From NCBI RefSeq assembly GCF_003675875.1, contig NZ_RCDI01000004.1, positions 186,001-250,000 on the forward strand: a stretch of 64,000 bases of DNA. Reading direction: 5' to 3'. This DNA comes from Halostella limicola. Its GTDB lineage: Archaea > Halobacteriota > Halobacteria > Halobacteriales > Natronoarchaeaceae. Below the pieces are notes generated by a model. That model was not told the DNA's origin and made no database searches. It saw only the letters and a program-made list of their open reading frames with translations. Below are positions 1-9,009 of the stretch, in pieces. The translations under genes were made by a program, and so were the position numbers. Every line of letters begins with the position of its first letter. Position 1 is the stretch's first letter.

Positions 1-297
1 GTCGTTCGGTTCGAGGAGGGTCGTGGTGGGACGACGAAGTACTACCACGCAAACACGATCGTTCTCTCGTACTCACTACCAGATCCGGCCGACGCCGCCG
101 TCGAGGCGATGATCGACGCTGTCCAGCCCCAGATCACGGACGCGCTCACCACGCTCACCGACGAGTACGACGACGCTATTGAGGAGATCGTCGCGGATAT
201 GCAGCCCTGCGAGCACTGCCAGACCCAGAAGTACGAGACGTATGTGCTTCTGACTGTCCTCCGACGTGCGTTCGTTCGTGCTCACAGAGACTCCTGA
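1..297 (+). CDS. C-terminal part of an unrecognised haloarchaeal protein (gene cut by window edge)
   Basis: The frame is open from the first base and ends at the stop at 295-297, so the start lies outside the window; 98 residues are visible. They are acidic and mostly helical in character, with a CxxC pair (CEHC, about residue 69) followed by a hydrophobic/basic helix ending in RRAFVRAH. The layout resembles the C-terminal half of haloarchaeal winged-helix regulators, but no helix-turn-helix is visible in this part. The regulator idea is inference only. Confidence 0.6.
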   Translation, partial: VVRFEEGRGGTTKYYHANTIVLSYSLPDPADAAVEAMIDAVQPQITDALTTLTDEYDDAIEEIVADMQPCEHCQTQKYETYVLLTVLRRAFVRAHRDS

Positions 298-372
298 GCG
301 AGAAAACTCGGGATTGGCGGGATTTCACCAGATACGACACGAAACCACCGGTCGCTGAAGGCTGCGAATTGA

Positions 373-660
373 TCACTCAATTTCTAACTGACTGCTCCCA
401 CCGTCCTCCCTATTGTCGTTCTCATCCCATTCGAGTTCGAATTCGATACTCAATTCACCGGGTCCGTCCGTTGGTCCCTCACGCTCGGCTTTGACCTCGA
501 ACGTCGGGCGCGCTGGTGGTTCCATTGTCACGGACTCGGAACCGGATTTGAGTGTGACTGCGTCCCCTTGTTCGAGTTTATCAGCGATGTTACGGAGATA
601 CGACGCGATTTCTTCTCGAGTCTGGCCACTCTCTGATTTGAACAGGACTTCTTCAGGCAT
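373..660 (-). CDS. amphi-Trp domain-containing protein
   Basis: This 95-residue acidic protein starts at MPEEVLFKSES. The pattern EVLFKSE..QTREEIASYLRNIADKLEQGDAVTLKSG matches the amphi-Trp family (TIGR04354), a small domain common in haloarchaea whose biochemical role is unknown. The open frame extends 90 codons upstream, but that part has low-complexity, non-haloarchaeal composition, so the ATG at 658-660 is chosen. The C-terminus is an acidic tail (WDENDN..QLEIE), as in many halophilic proteins. It stands alone between the partial first gene and a broken membrane gene on the same strand. Confidence 0.85.
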   Translation of the reverse strand: MPEEVLFKSESGQTREEIASYLRNIADKLEQGDAVTLKSGSESVTMEPPARPTFEVKAEREGPTDGPGELSIEFELEWDENDNREDGGSSQLEIE

Positions 661-769
661 ACTGAACGATACGCTGCCTGTACCGATAAGTGAATCCCCT
701 AAATCACCCTCGCTTGAGTCAGAATCACCATACACCAATGTTATCAACAGGCCTGAAACCAACCTCCGG

Positions 770-1348
770 TCACAGTTCCTCAGGTTCCCGTTCCGTTGTC
801 CGTCGGTATCCCTCGTACAGAGCTGGTAATCCGAGGGGGAGTGCGAGGAATCCAAATCCGAGAAGGGCATACTCATCTGCGTTCTGGTGTCGCATGGCGA
901 GGAGCGTCGCGACGATGCCGAGAAGCGCAATTACGTAGGCTGTATTACTCCAGACCACGTCATATGAGGAGCAGTACAGCCAGCAGACGAACGTGTAGGA
1001 GGGGGCATTCCAGGTCGGTGGATGGAGTTTCGGCCAGAAGAATCGACAGTACGTCGTCCAGCCGAGCATCGCCAGCGTGGGAAGTCCCGCGAGCCATGTC
1101 GTCGAGCCGAATGGCGTCCGAGCACCGAATCGTCTGTAGCCAGCGAGGAACAACGCCGGAAATCCGAGGATCCACAGCCAGATGCCGATAGTCTATGACA
1201 CGGGCCAGTGCTTGATCCGTGGTTGCTCGAAGGGAAGTCGGAGCGACTCCGGCAGCGTCGCCCAAGGGAAAGAGGGATCAGGGACTGGATTCGTAACGAA
1301 TGCGATCAGACAGAGTCCCGTCCCGACGAGTAGTCCGTAGAGGCCCAA
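770..1348 (-). pseudogene. multi-TM membrane protein interrupted by an in-frame TAG
   Basis: One reading frame runs from a possible TTG start (1346-1348) to the stop at 770 and is broken only by TAG at 1193-1195. The part before the stop gives a TM segment (LGLYGLLVGTGLCLIAFVTN) and a Pro-rich loop. The part after it continues without a gap as IGIWLWILGFPALFLAGYRR and three or four further TM segments, ending YEGYRRTTEREPEEL. Matching frame and hydrophobic pattern on both sides suggest one ancestral gene of about 190 codons with a nonsense mutation. A TTG at 1151-1153 could restart the C-terminal 127 residues. The family is not recognised. Confidence 0.6.
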
Positions 1349-1437
1349 CGTTGTATATCGGCCGAGCTAGGCCGGGAGCGACGGGTGCACCGTTGTGGCA
1401 TGGCGATCGGGTGTGCCCGTCATTCCTCGAATCAGTC

Positions 1438-1818
1438 TTACTGCGACTCCGTGTCGCGCTCAAGCGCCTCTCGTCGTTGTTCGTATTCGTCGTCGCTCAA
1501 TTCTCCACGAGCATACGCGAGTCGGAGTTCTTCGAGTGCTTGGTCTGAGCTGCTCTTATTCCCTGCTATTGCTCGGTAGATGAGGTAGCCACCGCCGATG
1601 AGAGCGATCAGGAACAGGAGTTGCATGACGATTCCAGTGATAACCATCCAGGTTGGCATCGTCCCGTCTCCCCACATATGGCCGCCCCACGTGCCACCCA
1701 TCATCGGGCCAGCCCCCATCATCCCGAAGCCCATGAAGAACATCGGGAAGAGGACGAACGCACCGATGATAATGAGGACAATCGTAATGAGTCGTGTCTC
1801 ATCTGTTTTGTCAGGCAT
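1438..1818 (-). CDS. SHOCT domain membrane protein
   Basis: The 126-residue product has two TM helices (about residues 10-32 and 57-80) separated by a Gly/Met-rich loop (FGMMGAGPMMGG..GGHMWGDG). A C-terminal SHOCT motif follows (LEELRLAYARGELSDDEYEQRREAL). SHOCT domains occur at the C-termini of small membrane proteins and are thought to mediate oligomerisation; no enzymatic role is known. The start at MPDKTDETR (1816-1818) is preferred over an upstream ATG because the extra 18 residues look noncoding. The Met/His-rich loop next to copper genes hints at metal handling, which is inference. Confidence 0.85.
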   Translation of the reverse strand: MPDKTDETRLITIVLIIIGAFVLFPMFFMGFGMMGAGPMMGGTWGGHMWGDGTMPTWMVITGIVMQLLFLIALIGGGYLIYRAIAGNKSSSDQALEELRLAYARGELSDDEYEQRREALERDTESQ

Positions 1819-2059
1819 AGTTTTCCCTCCGTGAGATCCGTCTCCAGTAATCAATACGGGTTCCCTATTCAATGCGATTGTGGCTTCCCTTCTTGTGGTC
1901 TATCCCGTGAATACTTTTGCCATCCAGGTTTTGGACCTGTTTTGCGTTCGAATCCCATCTCATTCTGGGAGTCGTCGCGCTGTCACGTTGACTCACCGGA
2001 CCGGATCGTGCGAAGATAGAGGTTCAGTAAAGGATCAAACCCGAGCATACGCGTGGCTG

Positions 2060-2257
2060 ATGAATCTTACCGGCGTGTTCGGCGCGATCGTCCTCCTGTT
2101 TCCCGACCTGTATCGGAGATTTGCCACCGCGTTCCTGTACGAGCGTCCGGAGTCGATAGAATGGAACGAGCGATTCCGCTTGAGCATTCGGGCTATCGGC
2201 GCACTATATGTCTTTTTAGCGGCGAAGACGTACAGGGAGCGCCACAACGATACCTGA
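2060..2257 (+). CDS. small membrane protein of unknown function
   Basis: 65 residues from ATG 2060. There is an N-terminal hydrophobic segment (LTGVFGAIVLLF), a charged middle (RRFATAFLYERPESIEWNER) and a second hydrophobic stretch (AIGALYVFLAAKTY), so probably two TM helices. The frame is open further upstream but only non-start codons and atypical sequence lie there. The pattern resembles small haloarchaeal membrane proteins found near copper and heavy-metal genes; no family is assigned. Confidence 0.6.
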   Translation: MNLTGVFGAIVLLFPDLYRRFATAFLYERPESIEWNERFRLSIRAIGALYVFLAAKTYRERHNDT

Positions 2258-2403
2258 GCCTTCTCGCCATCGACACCTGGCGCATCCGAGGTCTAGTTCG
2301 TTAAGGCCGCAGGTATCACTTTGAATCTAAATTTTGAGCCCCACGATATCAGTATGATCGAAGGGGAAATCCGCTAAAGGGAGGAGGCCGTATGTATCCC
2401 TGT

Positions 2404-2601
2404 ATGACGACGACCATTACCGTGGAAGGCATGACGTGCGGTCACTGTGAGCAGTCGGTCGAAGAGGCCCTCGAAGAGGTCTCCGGCGTGACTGACGTTA
2501 CCGTCGACAGGGAGAGCGAACAGGCGAGCGTCGATGGTGAGGCAAATGTCACAGCTCTCGTGGAGGCCGTCGAAGACGCCGGGTACACCGCTTACGCCTG
2601 A
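2404..2601 (+). CDS. copZ: HMA-domain copper chaperone (CopZ-like)
   Basis: This 65-residue single-domain protein begins MTTTITVEGMTCGHCEQSVE. GMTCGHC carries the two metal-binding cysteines of the heavy-metal-associated fold; the rest (EALEEVSGVTDV..VEDAGYTAYA) matches the beta-alpha-beta-beta-alpha-beta HMA domain. It should bind Cu(I) in the cytoplasm and pass it to a P-type ATPase. The only ATPase nearby, 130 bp downstream on the same strand, is broken, so the chaperone's partner must lie elsewhere. The start MTTTI is chosen over an upstream in-frame ATG four codons earlier because it fits the family N-terminus. Confidence 0.95.
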   Translation: MTTTITVEGMTCGHCEQSVEEALEEVSGVTDVTVDRESEQASVDGEANVTALVEAVEDAGYTAYA

Positions 2602-2733
2602 GAATAGCGCGGACCACTTCAAGATAAGGGCCAACTCTTGTCTTTGAAGCTTGCCTACGCTGGTCCTGCTGTACAGTTTCAGGGGCGAAGATTCAGGAGG
2701 CCGGCGGATCCACCTCTACAGAGAATATGAGCT

Positions 2734-3567
2734 ATGGACGACCACAAAGATACAAATGAGAATCCCTCGGGAGGGGGACACCAGCAGGGCGACAGCAGTC
2801 ACCAGCACGAACACGGCTAGCACGATGAATCGGTCGCCGAGTCGGACGAGCAGCAGGTAGAACAGGAGCTACTGGAAGAAGAGGCTCACCCTGCTGCGGA
2901 GAATGAGACGGTGCTCGACGAGCAGCACGAGCACGCCGGACACGAGGGCGAAGGGCACGGCCACGGTTCCCAGGAGGGACACGGTGAGGGTCATGGCGGG
3001 ATGCACGAAGGCCACGAGCAAATGTTCCGCCGGCGTTTCTTCGTTTCGACGCTCCTGTCGATTCCGGTTCTCCTGTACAGCGAAATGCTACAGGAGTGGC
3101 TCGGTTTCTCCGACCCCGCGTTCCCGGGCAGCGAGTGGATCAACCCCGTCTTCGTGGTCATCGTCTTCGCGTACGGTGGTGTCCCGTTCCTCCAGATGGC
3201 GGTCCCGGAGCTGAAAGACCGGGCACCGGGGATGATGACGCTCATCTCGATGGCGATCACCGTCGCGTTCGGCTACAGTCTCGCGAGCGTGGTCTTCCCG
3301 ACGCAGTCCGCGTTCTTCTGGGAGCTCGTAACGCTGATCGACATCATGCTCCTGGGCCACTGGATAGAGATGCGGTCGGTGCGCCGTGCCTCGAGCGCGG
3401 TGGACGAACTGGCGAAGCTGATGCCCGACACGGCGGAACGAATCACCGACGACGGCGAGACCGAGGAAGTCCCTGTCAGTGAACTCTCCGAGGGCGACCT
3501 CGTGCTCGTCCGGCCGGGTGCGAGCGTGCCCGCCGACGGCGTCGTCGAGGAGCACATGGAAGCGTAA
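2734..3567 (+). pseudogene. copB: truncated CopB-type copper-translocating P-type ATPase
   Basis: The frame starts at ATG 2734 with a His/Gln/Gly-rich metal-binding N-terminus, hits TAG at 2818-2820, then continues in the same frame through more His-rich sequence ([12 protein letters not shown]). TM helices follow, then the [16 protein letters not shown] segment that opens the actuator domain. It stops at EEHMEA, before the TGES actuator loop. The CPx/CPH translocation motif, the DKTGT phosphorylation site and the nucleotide domain are all absent. An intact enzyme of this class is about 700-800 residues, so the fragment cannot transport. Both a nonsense mutation and a 3' deletion are visible. 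Confidence 0.88.
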
Positions 3568-3683
3568 CTCGTCACGGTGTGCGTCGATGGATGCACACCA
3601 CGCTACGATATTTGCTGCCGCGTTACGGAACCATTCACGGTTCTGTCGGCCAGGGACTTGCCACAGACGTTCGACGCCGACGG

Positions 3684-3917
3684 TTACTCCTCTAGGCCGT
3701 CCTCCGGCACGAGTTGCTCCTGAAAGCTGGCAGTGAGAACGGGTGCGATACCTTCGGCTTCGAGTCTGCGGTTTTCCTGTTCGACTCGGGCGCTGAGAAG
3801 CCGCTTGATTTCTCGCATCCGAAACGCCATCGTACGGAGCTCCTCACGTTTGGAGGTTTCTGAACTCGGGTCGCTGTTTATAATCGCTAGTATCGCTCTG
3901 TTCACGGGGAGTCTCAT
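3684..3917 (-). CDS. small hypothetical protein, mostly helical
   Basis: 77 residues, starting MRLPVNRAILAIINSD and rich in charged helix-forming residues (REELRTMAFRMREIKRLLSARVEQENRRLEAEG), with an acidic C-terminal tail. No signal peptide, TM helix or known motif is evident. It lies convergent to the broken copper ATPase, in the stretch where that gene's 3' end was lost, so it may have arrived with the rearrangement. The family is not recognised. Confidence 0.45.
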   Translation of the reverse strand: MRLPVNRAILAIINSDPSSETSKREELRTMAFRMREIKRLLSARVEQENRRLEAEGIAPVLTASFQEQLVPEDGLEE

Positions 3918-3966
3918 CTATTCCGTCGAAAAGGCAAAATCTCCGGACCGATCCACCTCGATCGTT

Positions 3967-3991
3967 CCTTCCACTGAAGTGAGGTGGAAGG
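3967..3991. other. perfect 8-bp stem-loop in an intergenic region
   Basis: CCTTCCAC at 3967-3974 is perfectly inverted at 3984-3991 (GTGGAAGG) with a 9-nt loop. It lies in the gene-free interval 3918-4422, downstream of nothing and about 50 bp upstream of the 3684-3917 gene start, so an operator or transposon-scar role is as likely as a terminator. Nothing else in the 505-bp interval is recognisable. Confidence 0.4.
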
Positions 3992-4422
3992 CTAGTCATA
4001 GCGGCTGTCCAGCCAGAACTTAACGAAAGAGAACACAGGTTCCGCCTCATCTTCTCCTCGTTTTCCTGAAACCGTATTCGAAGAGATTGATGTCGGGCCT
4101 CACCTAAGTTCTACGTGTCATAACTAGAACGGATCTGTTCGATGCGGTTCGGGATCTAAAGATCGTTTGAGAGGGTCCCGGTAGAGTTTCCGGCGAGCGA
4201 TTGAGTACGAGTTCTCGGCTTCGCTGTCACCAAGGAACGTGCGTATTTATCGGTGATATTGAGGTCGGGATGAGAGAAGCCGTCGCTTTCTCAGTGTCTG
4301 CAACGATCCCGATCTGCAATCCATTGCCCTTGATCGCGGGCATTTCGGTAGTGTCCGAGATCGTATGGTCGACTCGGTTTGTCGTTAGGTGCAAGTGAAG
4401 CGAGTAGGATATGGGGGAACTG

Positions 4423-4749
4423 TTATCTGGTTGATGGGGGGCCGGCTTGTTCCACAGCCGTCGTTTCAAATGTACCATTCTCCTCTTTCCGTGTGACCTG
4501 TATCCAGTGTCCTTGCTCTTCCTCCGTTTGTTCGATGATATCTACAATCTGCCGTGTGGCTTCGGAGTCAAGAAGTGTGAGACGATCGTCTTCGGTCACG
4601 ATCCCGTACCCGCTTTCGATGCAATGTCCAGTGAGAGCGCAATCCCGAGTATGTGTTTTCGCTTTCTCAAGTAATTCCTCTCGCGAGTTTTTACGGACAC
4701 AGGCGATATCGATCGCGTACCCCTCGAACGTTTCAGTTTCTGGTGACAT
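4423..4749 (-). CDS. Cys/His-containing small protein, possible metal-binding
   Basis: 108 residues. The pattern GYAIDIACVRKNSRE, a His/Cys region (HTRDCALTGHCIESGYGIV) and LTLLDSEATRQIVDIIEQ resembles a loosely defined group of bacterial and archaeal small proteins with the motif G-x-V-x-D-x-x-C ... H-x-x-C-x-x-x-C-x-x-x-G. Those usually carry signal peptides and sit near copper or redox genes; this version has no signal peptide. It lies 36 bp downstream of the Csp-type copper protein on the same strand, so the two could be one operon. Metal binding through the three cysteines is inference. Confidence 0.65.
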   Translation of the reverse strand: MSPETETFEGYAIDIACVRKNSREELLEKAKTHTRDCALTGHCIESGYGIVTEDDRLTLLDSEATRQIVDIIEQTEEEQGHWIQVTRKEENGTFETTAVEQAGPPSTR

Positions 4750-4785
4750 AGTGTAAGATAGCTACAGGGCGTATTCGTTGTCTGT

Positions 4786-5139
4786 TCAGGCGCTCATCAT
4801 GTTCCGACAGCTTTCGGCGCAGTCACGGAGTACGTCCGCGCACACCTGACAGTGTTCTGCGTCATGCCGTTCACACTCCTCGGCACATTCCTCGCAGGCA
4901 CCAGCACAGGCTTCTGCGAGTTGGGTGCTGTAATTAGAGTCCCGCGCCATGAAACGGGCGTGCAGGGTCGTAAGATCCGCAACGTCTCGACAGAGGCGGA
5001 GGCACTCGGCCATTTCTTCGCCTTCTCCAGCACATTCGTCGGCACACCATTCACAGGCCTGTGCTGCGGCGAGGCAGTTATCGATGCAGTTCGCCATCTC
5101 CTCGTTGTCGCCGACGTGGGTGATTTCGGTGAGTGCCAT
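4786..5139 (-). CDS. four-helix-bundle copper-storage protein (Csp, DUF326)
   Basis: 117 residues from MALTEITHVGDNEEMANCID. The spaced Cys pairs (CIDNCLAAAQACEWCADEC, CLRLCRDVADLTTLHARF, CAGACEECAEECERH, CQVCADVLRDCAESCRNMM) line the core of the DUF326/Csp four-helix bundle that stores many Cu(I) ions in methanotrophs and other prokaryotes. About 17 cysteines are present, and no signal peptide, so it is the cytosolic type. The start is the third in-frame possibility; the 26 upstream residues do not resemble the family. It fits the chaperone and broken copper ATPase nearby. Confidence 0.93.
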   Translation of the reverse strand: MALTEITHVGDNEEMANCIDNCLAAAQACEWCADECAGEGEEMAECLRLCRDVADLTTLHARFMARDSNYSTQLAEACAGACEECAEECERHDAEHCQVCADVLRDCAESCRNMMSA

Positions 5140-5333
5140 CACGTAGTATTGGCTACGAAGAGCGCCACAAAGGTTAGGAGAAGCAACCTGAGTGGTTTTT
5201 CTTTCTTCTATATACATAAGTAGTCATGTATTCAACTAATCGACACGATGGTGGCGAGATAGAGCTCTCCTCCCAGTGATACCGGATAAGGTCCACCGGA
5301 TTAGGAAAATTTGGATGCTTCCCTGCTTTATAC

Positions 5334-5543
5334 TTAATTGTGCGTATCTGGGGTGCCTTCTTCCTGTTTCAACCCGACTTCAAGATCGAGTTCTTGAAGA
5401 AACGAACGGATCCCTTTGTCATCATTGATTTGCCCCTTAGTCCACAGTGTTTCGTAGTCTTCTTTCTCGCGGGTCGTTTCGAGGAAGTCGTAGTCGAACT
5501 CTTCCGGCGTCTCCATAGAAACGGAGATACTGATTACGTTATC
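5334..5543 (-). CDS. small acidic hypothetical protein
   Basis: 70 residues, starting MDNVISISVSMETPEEFDYD and ending EEGTPDTHN. It is strongly acidic with no TM segment or cysteine, and the composition (DYDFLETTREKEDYETLW, DDKGIRSFLQELDLEVG) looks like real halophilic coding sequence rather than a shadow frame. An internal ATG (METPEEF, 5516) is an alternative start. No family is recognised and it has no close neighbour on the strand. Confidence 0.5.
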   Translation of the reverse strand, partial: DNVISISVSMETPEEFDYDFLETTREKEDYETLWTKGQINDDKGIRSFLQELDLEVGLKQEEGTPDTHN

Positions 5544-5862
5544 CATCGTCACGATTAGGCAATTCACGAAGATCTGATTCGATCAATCCCAGTAACTTCC
5601 GTCGACAGTCCGCTTCGGTACTCAGAACTGAAAGGATGTATGTGACGCTCAACGTGATGAAACTAATGACAATAATACTATATATGAAACTGTAAACGTA
5701 TTATTGGGGATCGATAGCGAGTCTGCCTTCGAGAACATCTACCGGATCCTTGTGTAGACGGATATCGAGTGCGTTGCCGAGACAGATCCCCGTGACTGAG
5801 AAGGTAGTGAGTACCCAGACGAAGGGTGAGGTCTGAGAGATAGGGATAGTGCCAAGTTGCGG

Positions 5863-5994
5863 TTACACCCACCCATCCTGGTGGGCAAGGAGGAGTTCGA
5901 AAACGGTTTGTGTCTGGTGAAAATCAGGGCCTTTGAACACTTGGTGAGTCTCTCGATCCCAATCGGTGAAGCCGGCATCTTCTAACAGGAGGTG
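5863..5994 (-). pseudogene. C-terminal relic, methyltransferase-like
   Basis: In this frame the minus strand reads SEHLLLEDAGFTDWDRETHQ, then VFKGPDFHQTQTVFELLLAHQDGWV and a stop at 5863-5865. The phrase LLEDAGFTDWDRETHQVFKGPDF has the cadence of the C-terminal end of class I SAM methyltransferases. Upstream the frame closes within 30 bases, and the neighbouring 51-codon ORF runs into it in another frame. It is read as a gene remnant; family assignment is weak. Confidence 0.35.
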
Positions 5995-6137
5995 CTCTGA
6001 AATAACGCCGTTTGGAGCTGTTCTAACTCTTCATCTCCTAGATGAACCGCTTCGGGGGCCTTGATGACGTCTGCCAGCTTTTCACCATCTGTATCTAGCT
6101 CCCGATGAATGATATTCTGGTCTGCGTGTTCGGTCAT
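5982..6137 (-). CDS. short acidic ORF, possibly truncated
   Basis: 51 residues (MTEHADQNIIHRELDTDGEK ... LEQLQTALFQSTSC). The acidic, helical composition looks coding up to QTALFQ; the last residues are read from the out-of-frame methyltransferase-like relic, so the original C-terminus has probably been lost by fusion. It may derive from a HalOD1-type small protein, but the diagnostic PPLYEVID core is not present. Confidence 0.35.
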   Translation of the reverse strand: MTEHADQNIIHRELDTDGEKLADVIKAPEAVHLGDEELEQLQTALFQSTSC

Positions 6138-7417
6138 TCTAGTTATACTATTTTGAACCAGCTCTATAGTAATCACAGGCTCCGCAAAAGTGGAAGTGGA
6201 GGGGTGAGATTGATACGGTATCTTCGGTGACGGCTGGCAAGGGTGACGATCGCTCGTCACAGTCGGGAAGTGAGCGATTAAGCGTGTCAGAGGTTCGCCT
6301 GTGGTCTCTCGAGGGCGCTCCGTATTTCCACACTCGGCGACACACGCCGCAAACAGACGGTTTACCGGGTGTGTGGGCGTTCGTGGAGACCGAGTGTGGG
6401 GCGTTTTTGAGTGCACAGTTCGAGCGCGAAGGCTCGGGTGCGAGACGCTCGCCGCGGCGATAACGGCTATTCAGGATGTTGGTCCGCTCGTCGCTACGGG
6501 ATGGTGTCTCACTGAAGAACTGCAAATCGCCCGATGGCGGCCGTGTGTGAGACGGACGACGCTCAATGGAGAGGACCGATGGGATTTGGGTCGGTCAGCC
6601 ATCGCCTCCGCGACCAGTCCGTTTTCGTCCCCTACAGGGACTGTAACTGCCGCTTTCGGACTGAATCTCGCTCGCTGCCCTCCGCGCTCGACGCGACGGC
6701 GGCGTCCACATCTGTTCCGGACTACCTAGAGAGGGTGTTCTTGCGGCCGAAAACGCCGATTGTGAAAATTCACGGCTCCCGCAAACGAGAGAAGAACTTC
6801 GTTGGTCGCTTCTCGTACGATGTGTCTGAGCGTGTAGTGGTTACCAGAGCAAACTCCAGCTGGTTGATTTCTCGACCTAGACAACTTCATATCGATTCCT
6901 GATCTTGAGACGCGTACGTTTTCTGCCGTCATCTTCGAGATCTCGTCGATGAATCCGAGGTCGCAGGGATAATCGTGTTACGCCGGTTTCTCTGGCATGT
7001 AACGCTTGATTTCGGTCGGAATGTCTTTCGCTAAGGATACGTCAAAGAACAAGTACGCGAATTGGGATAGACTACGGGATCACGGCAGGGTACCCTATTG
7101 ATTGATGATCCAGGGGTAGTTCAAAGCGACGTCCGACCGGACCCCGGCGACCGAATCACGTCTATCTTCGGAGAAATGATGGAAGACTGACTCATGAAGT
7201 GACCTCTGTCAGAGAATTTGTGAATTTGTATGATTGAGAACTGCTACGTTTCTACTCCGTTCTCGGGCTTGAGGATCTGTAGAAAGCAGCAAATCAGATT
7301 AGGTCGTACAGTAGCGTATGATACGAGTATCACACAACGTCCCAGCGACGGACAATAGTAGTAACGCCCGCTTGTTTTAACCGGGCCGCTAGCCAATTGA
7401 GGCGAATCGTATCTGGG
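6138..7417. other. gene-poor interval of about 1.3 kb with coding scraps
   Basis: No frame here has convincing haloarchaeal codon use from start to stop. Two scraps stand out: a plus-strand stretch at 6227-6463 (LSVSEVRLWSLEGAPYFHTR ... GVWAFVETECGAFLS), and a minus-strand C-terminus at 6978-7067 (SQFAYLFFDVSLAKDIPTEI, KRYMPEKPA, stop). Both look like remains of genes rather than intact ones. The rest contains no RNA gene, repeat array or terminator that can be supported. Confidence 0.4.
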
Positions 7418-8536
7418 TCAGACCCATTCCGATTCGAGCGCGTCAATCAACCGATCGACCTCAGTCTGGGTGTTGACAGCATGGACCGACGCTCGGATCG
7501 CATTCGGGGTCGGCAGCGCACGGACGACGATTCCCTCCGAAGCGAGGCGTTCGACCGTCGCTTCAGGGTCATCGACGTCGATCGTCACGAGGCCCGATTC
7601 GGGCGTCATAGGGCTGTGGAGTCGTTCGTCGGGGACGCCGTCGGCCAGCAGCCCGGCTAATTGCTGGATCCGCTCCGCGATTCGATCGATCCCGACCTCG
7701 TCGATCGCATCTATCGCTTCGGCCAGGGCGACATGTGGGGCGGGGTTCGACGATCCGACTTCGAACCGCCGAGCGCCAGCCGCGAACTCGTAGGGGTTCG
7801 CTGTCGGCGTCTCGACGCTTCGGTAGCCGACCGTCCTGGGCGCGAGGGTTTCGGCGACGTCACGGTCGACGTACAGGAAGCCGCCGCCCCAAATCCCCAT
7901 GAGCCACTTGTGGCCTGCCGCTGCAACGGCGTCCGCGTCCCACTCGGTGACGTCCATCGGCAGCTGTCCGGGCACCTGCACGGCGTCGACGAGCGCGAGC
8001 GCGCCGGCGTCGTGGGCGATGTCGACGAGTTCCGCGACGGGCAACCGAGTGCCATGGGTCCACGTCACCGCACTGAAACACGCCAGCTGTGCGCCGTCGA
8101 CGGCGTCAGCGAACGTATCGGTGTCGATACGACCGTCCTCGGTTTCGACGACGCGAACCTTGATGCCTTCCCGTTCGAGGCGCTGCCACGGGAGCGTTCC
8201 GCCCGGGTGTTCGAGGTCTGTACGGACGACGGTATCACCGGGCTGCCAGTCGATCGCGTTCGCGACCGCGTTGATGCCTGCGGTCGTACTCTCGGTGAGC
8301 GCGATCTCGTCGGCGTCAGCGCCGACGAAATCGGCGACGCGCTCCCGAGCACGGTCGTACGCGTCGAACGCTTCGTCGTAAGGGTCGTTTCGAGCGCTCG
8401 TCTCGTACTCGTGTGAACGAACGAACTCGTCGGCGGTCTCGACGACGTACCGCGGACTCGGGCCGTGGGCGCCGAAGTTTAGGTAGACGTCCTCGTGCAG
8501 CGCGGGCGTGTCGGCGCGAAGTTCTGTGGGGTCCAT
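7418..8536 (-). CDS. class V aminotransferase (PLP-dependent, NifS/CsdA fold) lacking the desulfurase cysteine
   Basis: 372 residues. N-terminal YLNFGAHGPSPRYVVE, a PLP-contacting ESTTAGINAVANAI segment, DAVQVPGQLPMDV and the Schiff-base lysine motif AAGHKWLMGIWG define the class V aminotransferase fold. The only obvious cysteine is in LACFSAV; the C-terminal region (PTPNAIRASVHAVNTQTEV) has no SGSAC-type catalytic Cys, so cysteine desulfurase activity is unlikely and an epimerase, lyase or aminotransferase role is more probable. It sits 17 bp downstream of a thioredoxin gene in the sulfur block, which suggests a thiol or amino-acid substrate (inference). Confidence 0.9.
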   Translation of the reverse strand: MDPTELRADTPALHEDVYLNFGAHGPSPRYVVETADEFVRSHEYETSARNDPYDEAFDAYDRARERVADFVGADADEIALTESTTAGINAVANAIDWQPGDTVVRTDLEHPGGTLPWQRLEREGIKVRVVETEDGRIDTDTFADAVDGAQLACFSAVTWTHGTRLPVAELVDIAHDAGALALVDAVQVPGQLPMDVTEWDADAVAAAGHKWLMGIWGGGFLYVDRDVAETLAPRTVGYRSVETPTANPYEFAAGARRFEVGSSNPAPHVALAEAIDAIDEVGIDRIAERIQQLAGLLADGVPDERLHSPMTPESGLVTIDVDDPEATVERLASEGIVVRALPTPNAIRASVHAVNTQTEVDRLIDALESEWV

Positions 8537-8553
8537 CTTGATTCCTCCGGATG

Positions 8554-8892
8554 TTAGTCGCTGAACCGTACGATCAGGTCGCGGAGCGTCCCCTCGTCCT
8601 GTCCTCCCTGTAGCTGTTTCACCGGCTTTCCATCCGCGAACAGGACGAACGTCGGCGTGCTCTGGGCGCCGAACTCGATCGCAGTTTCGAGATTCGATTC
8701 GATGTCGATCGTCAGGATCGTCGCATCAGCGTCTTCCGCGAGTGCTTCGAGAACCGGCTTCATTCGTTTGCAGGTGCCACACCACTCCGTGTAGAACTCC
8801 ACGAGCGCGACGCTGCTGTCTTCGACGACCGTTTCGAGGTCGTCGCCACCGAGCGAAATCACGCAGTCCGTCTCCGCTGTCTGTGTTGCCAT
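8554..8892 (-). CDS. trxA: thioredoxin
   Basis: 112 residues with a classic thioredoxin fold: VALVEFYTEWCGTCKRMKPV places the redox-active pair in WCGTC (Gly-Thr instead of the usual Gly-Pro), and STPTFVLFADGKPV carries the cis-Pro loop. It is cytoplasmic with no signal peptide. The GTATTGTG-type motif lies 46-53 bp upstream (8938-8945). Grouping with the aminotransferase downstream and the sulfide-oxidoreductase genes upstream suggests it reduces sulfane-sulfur or disulfide intermediates. Confidence 0.95.
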   Translation of the reverse strand: MATQTAETDCVISLGGDDLETVVEDSSVALVEFYTEWCGTCKRMKPVLEALAEDADATILTIDIESNLETAIEFGAQSTPTFVLFADGKPVKQLQGGQDEGTLRDLIVRFSD

Positions 8893-9009
8893 TACGAGAC
8901 TCTACGCACCGGATGTTTAATAGTCTTGGGACAATCACACAATACAATTTGGCTCGGTCACTCCCCCGTCTACATCGACTGGGAGAGTGGCCTGACCCGA
9001 AGATACCGG

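Noticed and set aside
770-1348. Pyrrolysine read-through at TAG 1193
   Set aside because: Haloarchaea are not known to decode TAG as pyrrolysine in such genes, another TAG (2818) lies in an obviously dead gene, and the protein is not a methylamine methyltransferase.
6301-6729. 142-codon plus-strand ORF
   Set aside because: Arg/Ser/Thr-rich composition typical of a non-coding frame; no motif or ribosome-binding site.
7418-8536. Cysteine desulfurase assignment for the class V aminotransferase
   Set aside because: The C-terminal catalytic Cys loop (SGSAC type) is missing, so only the fold can be claimed.
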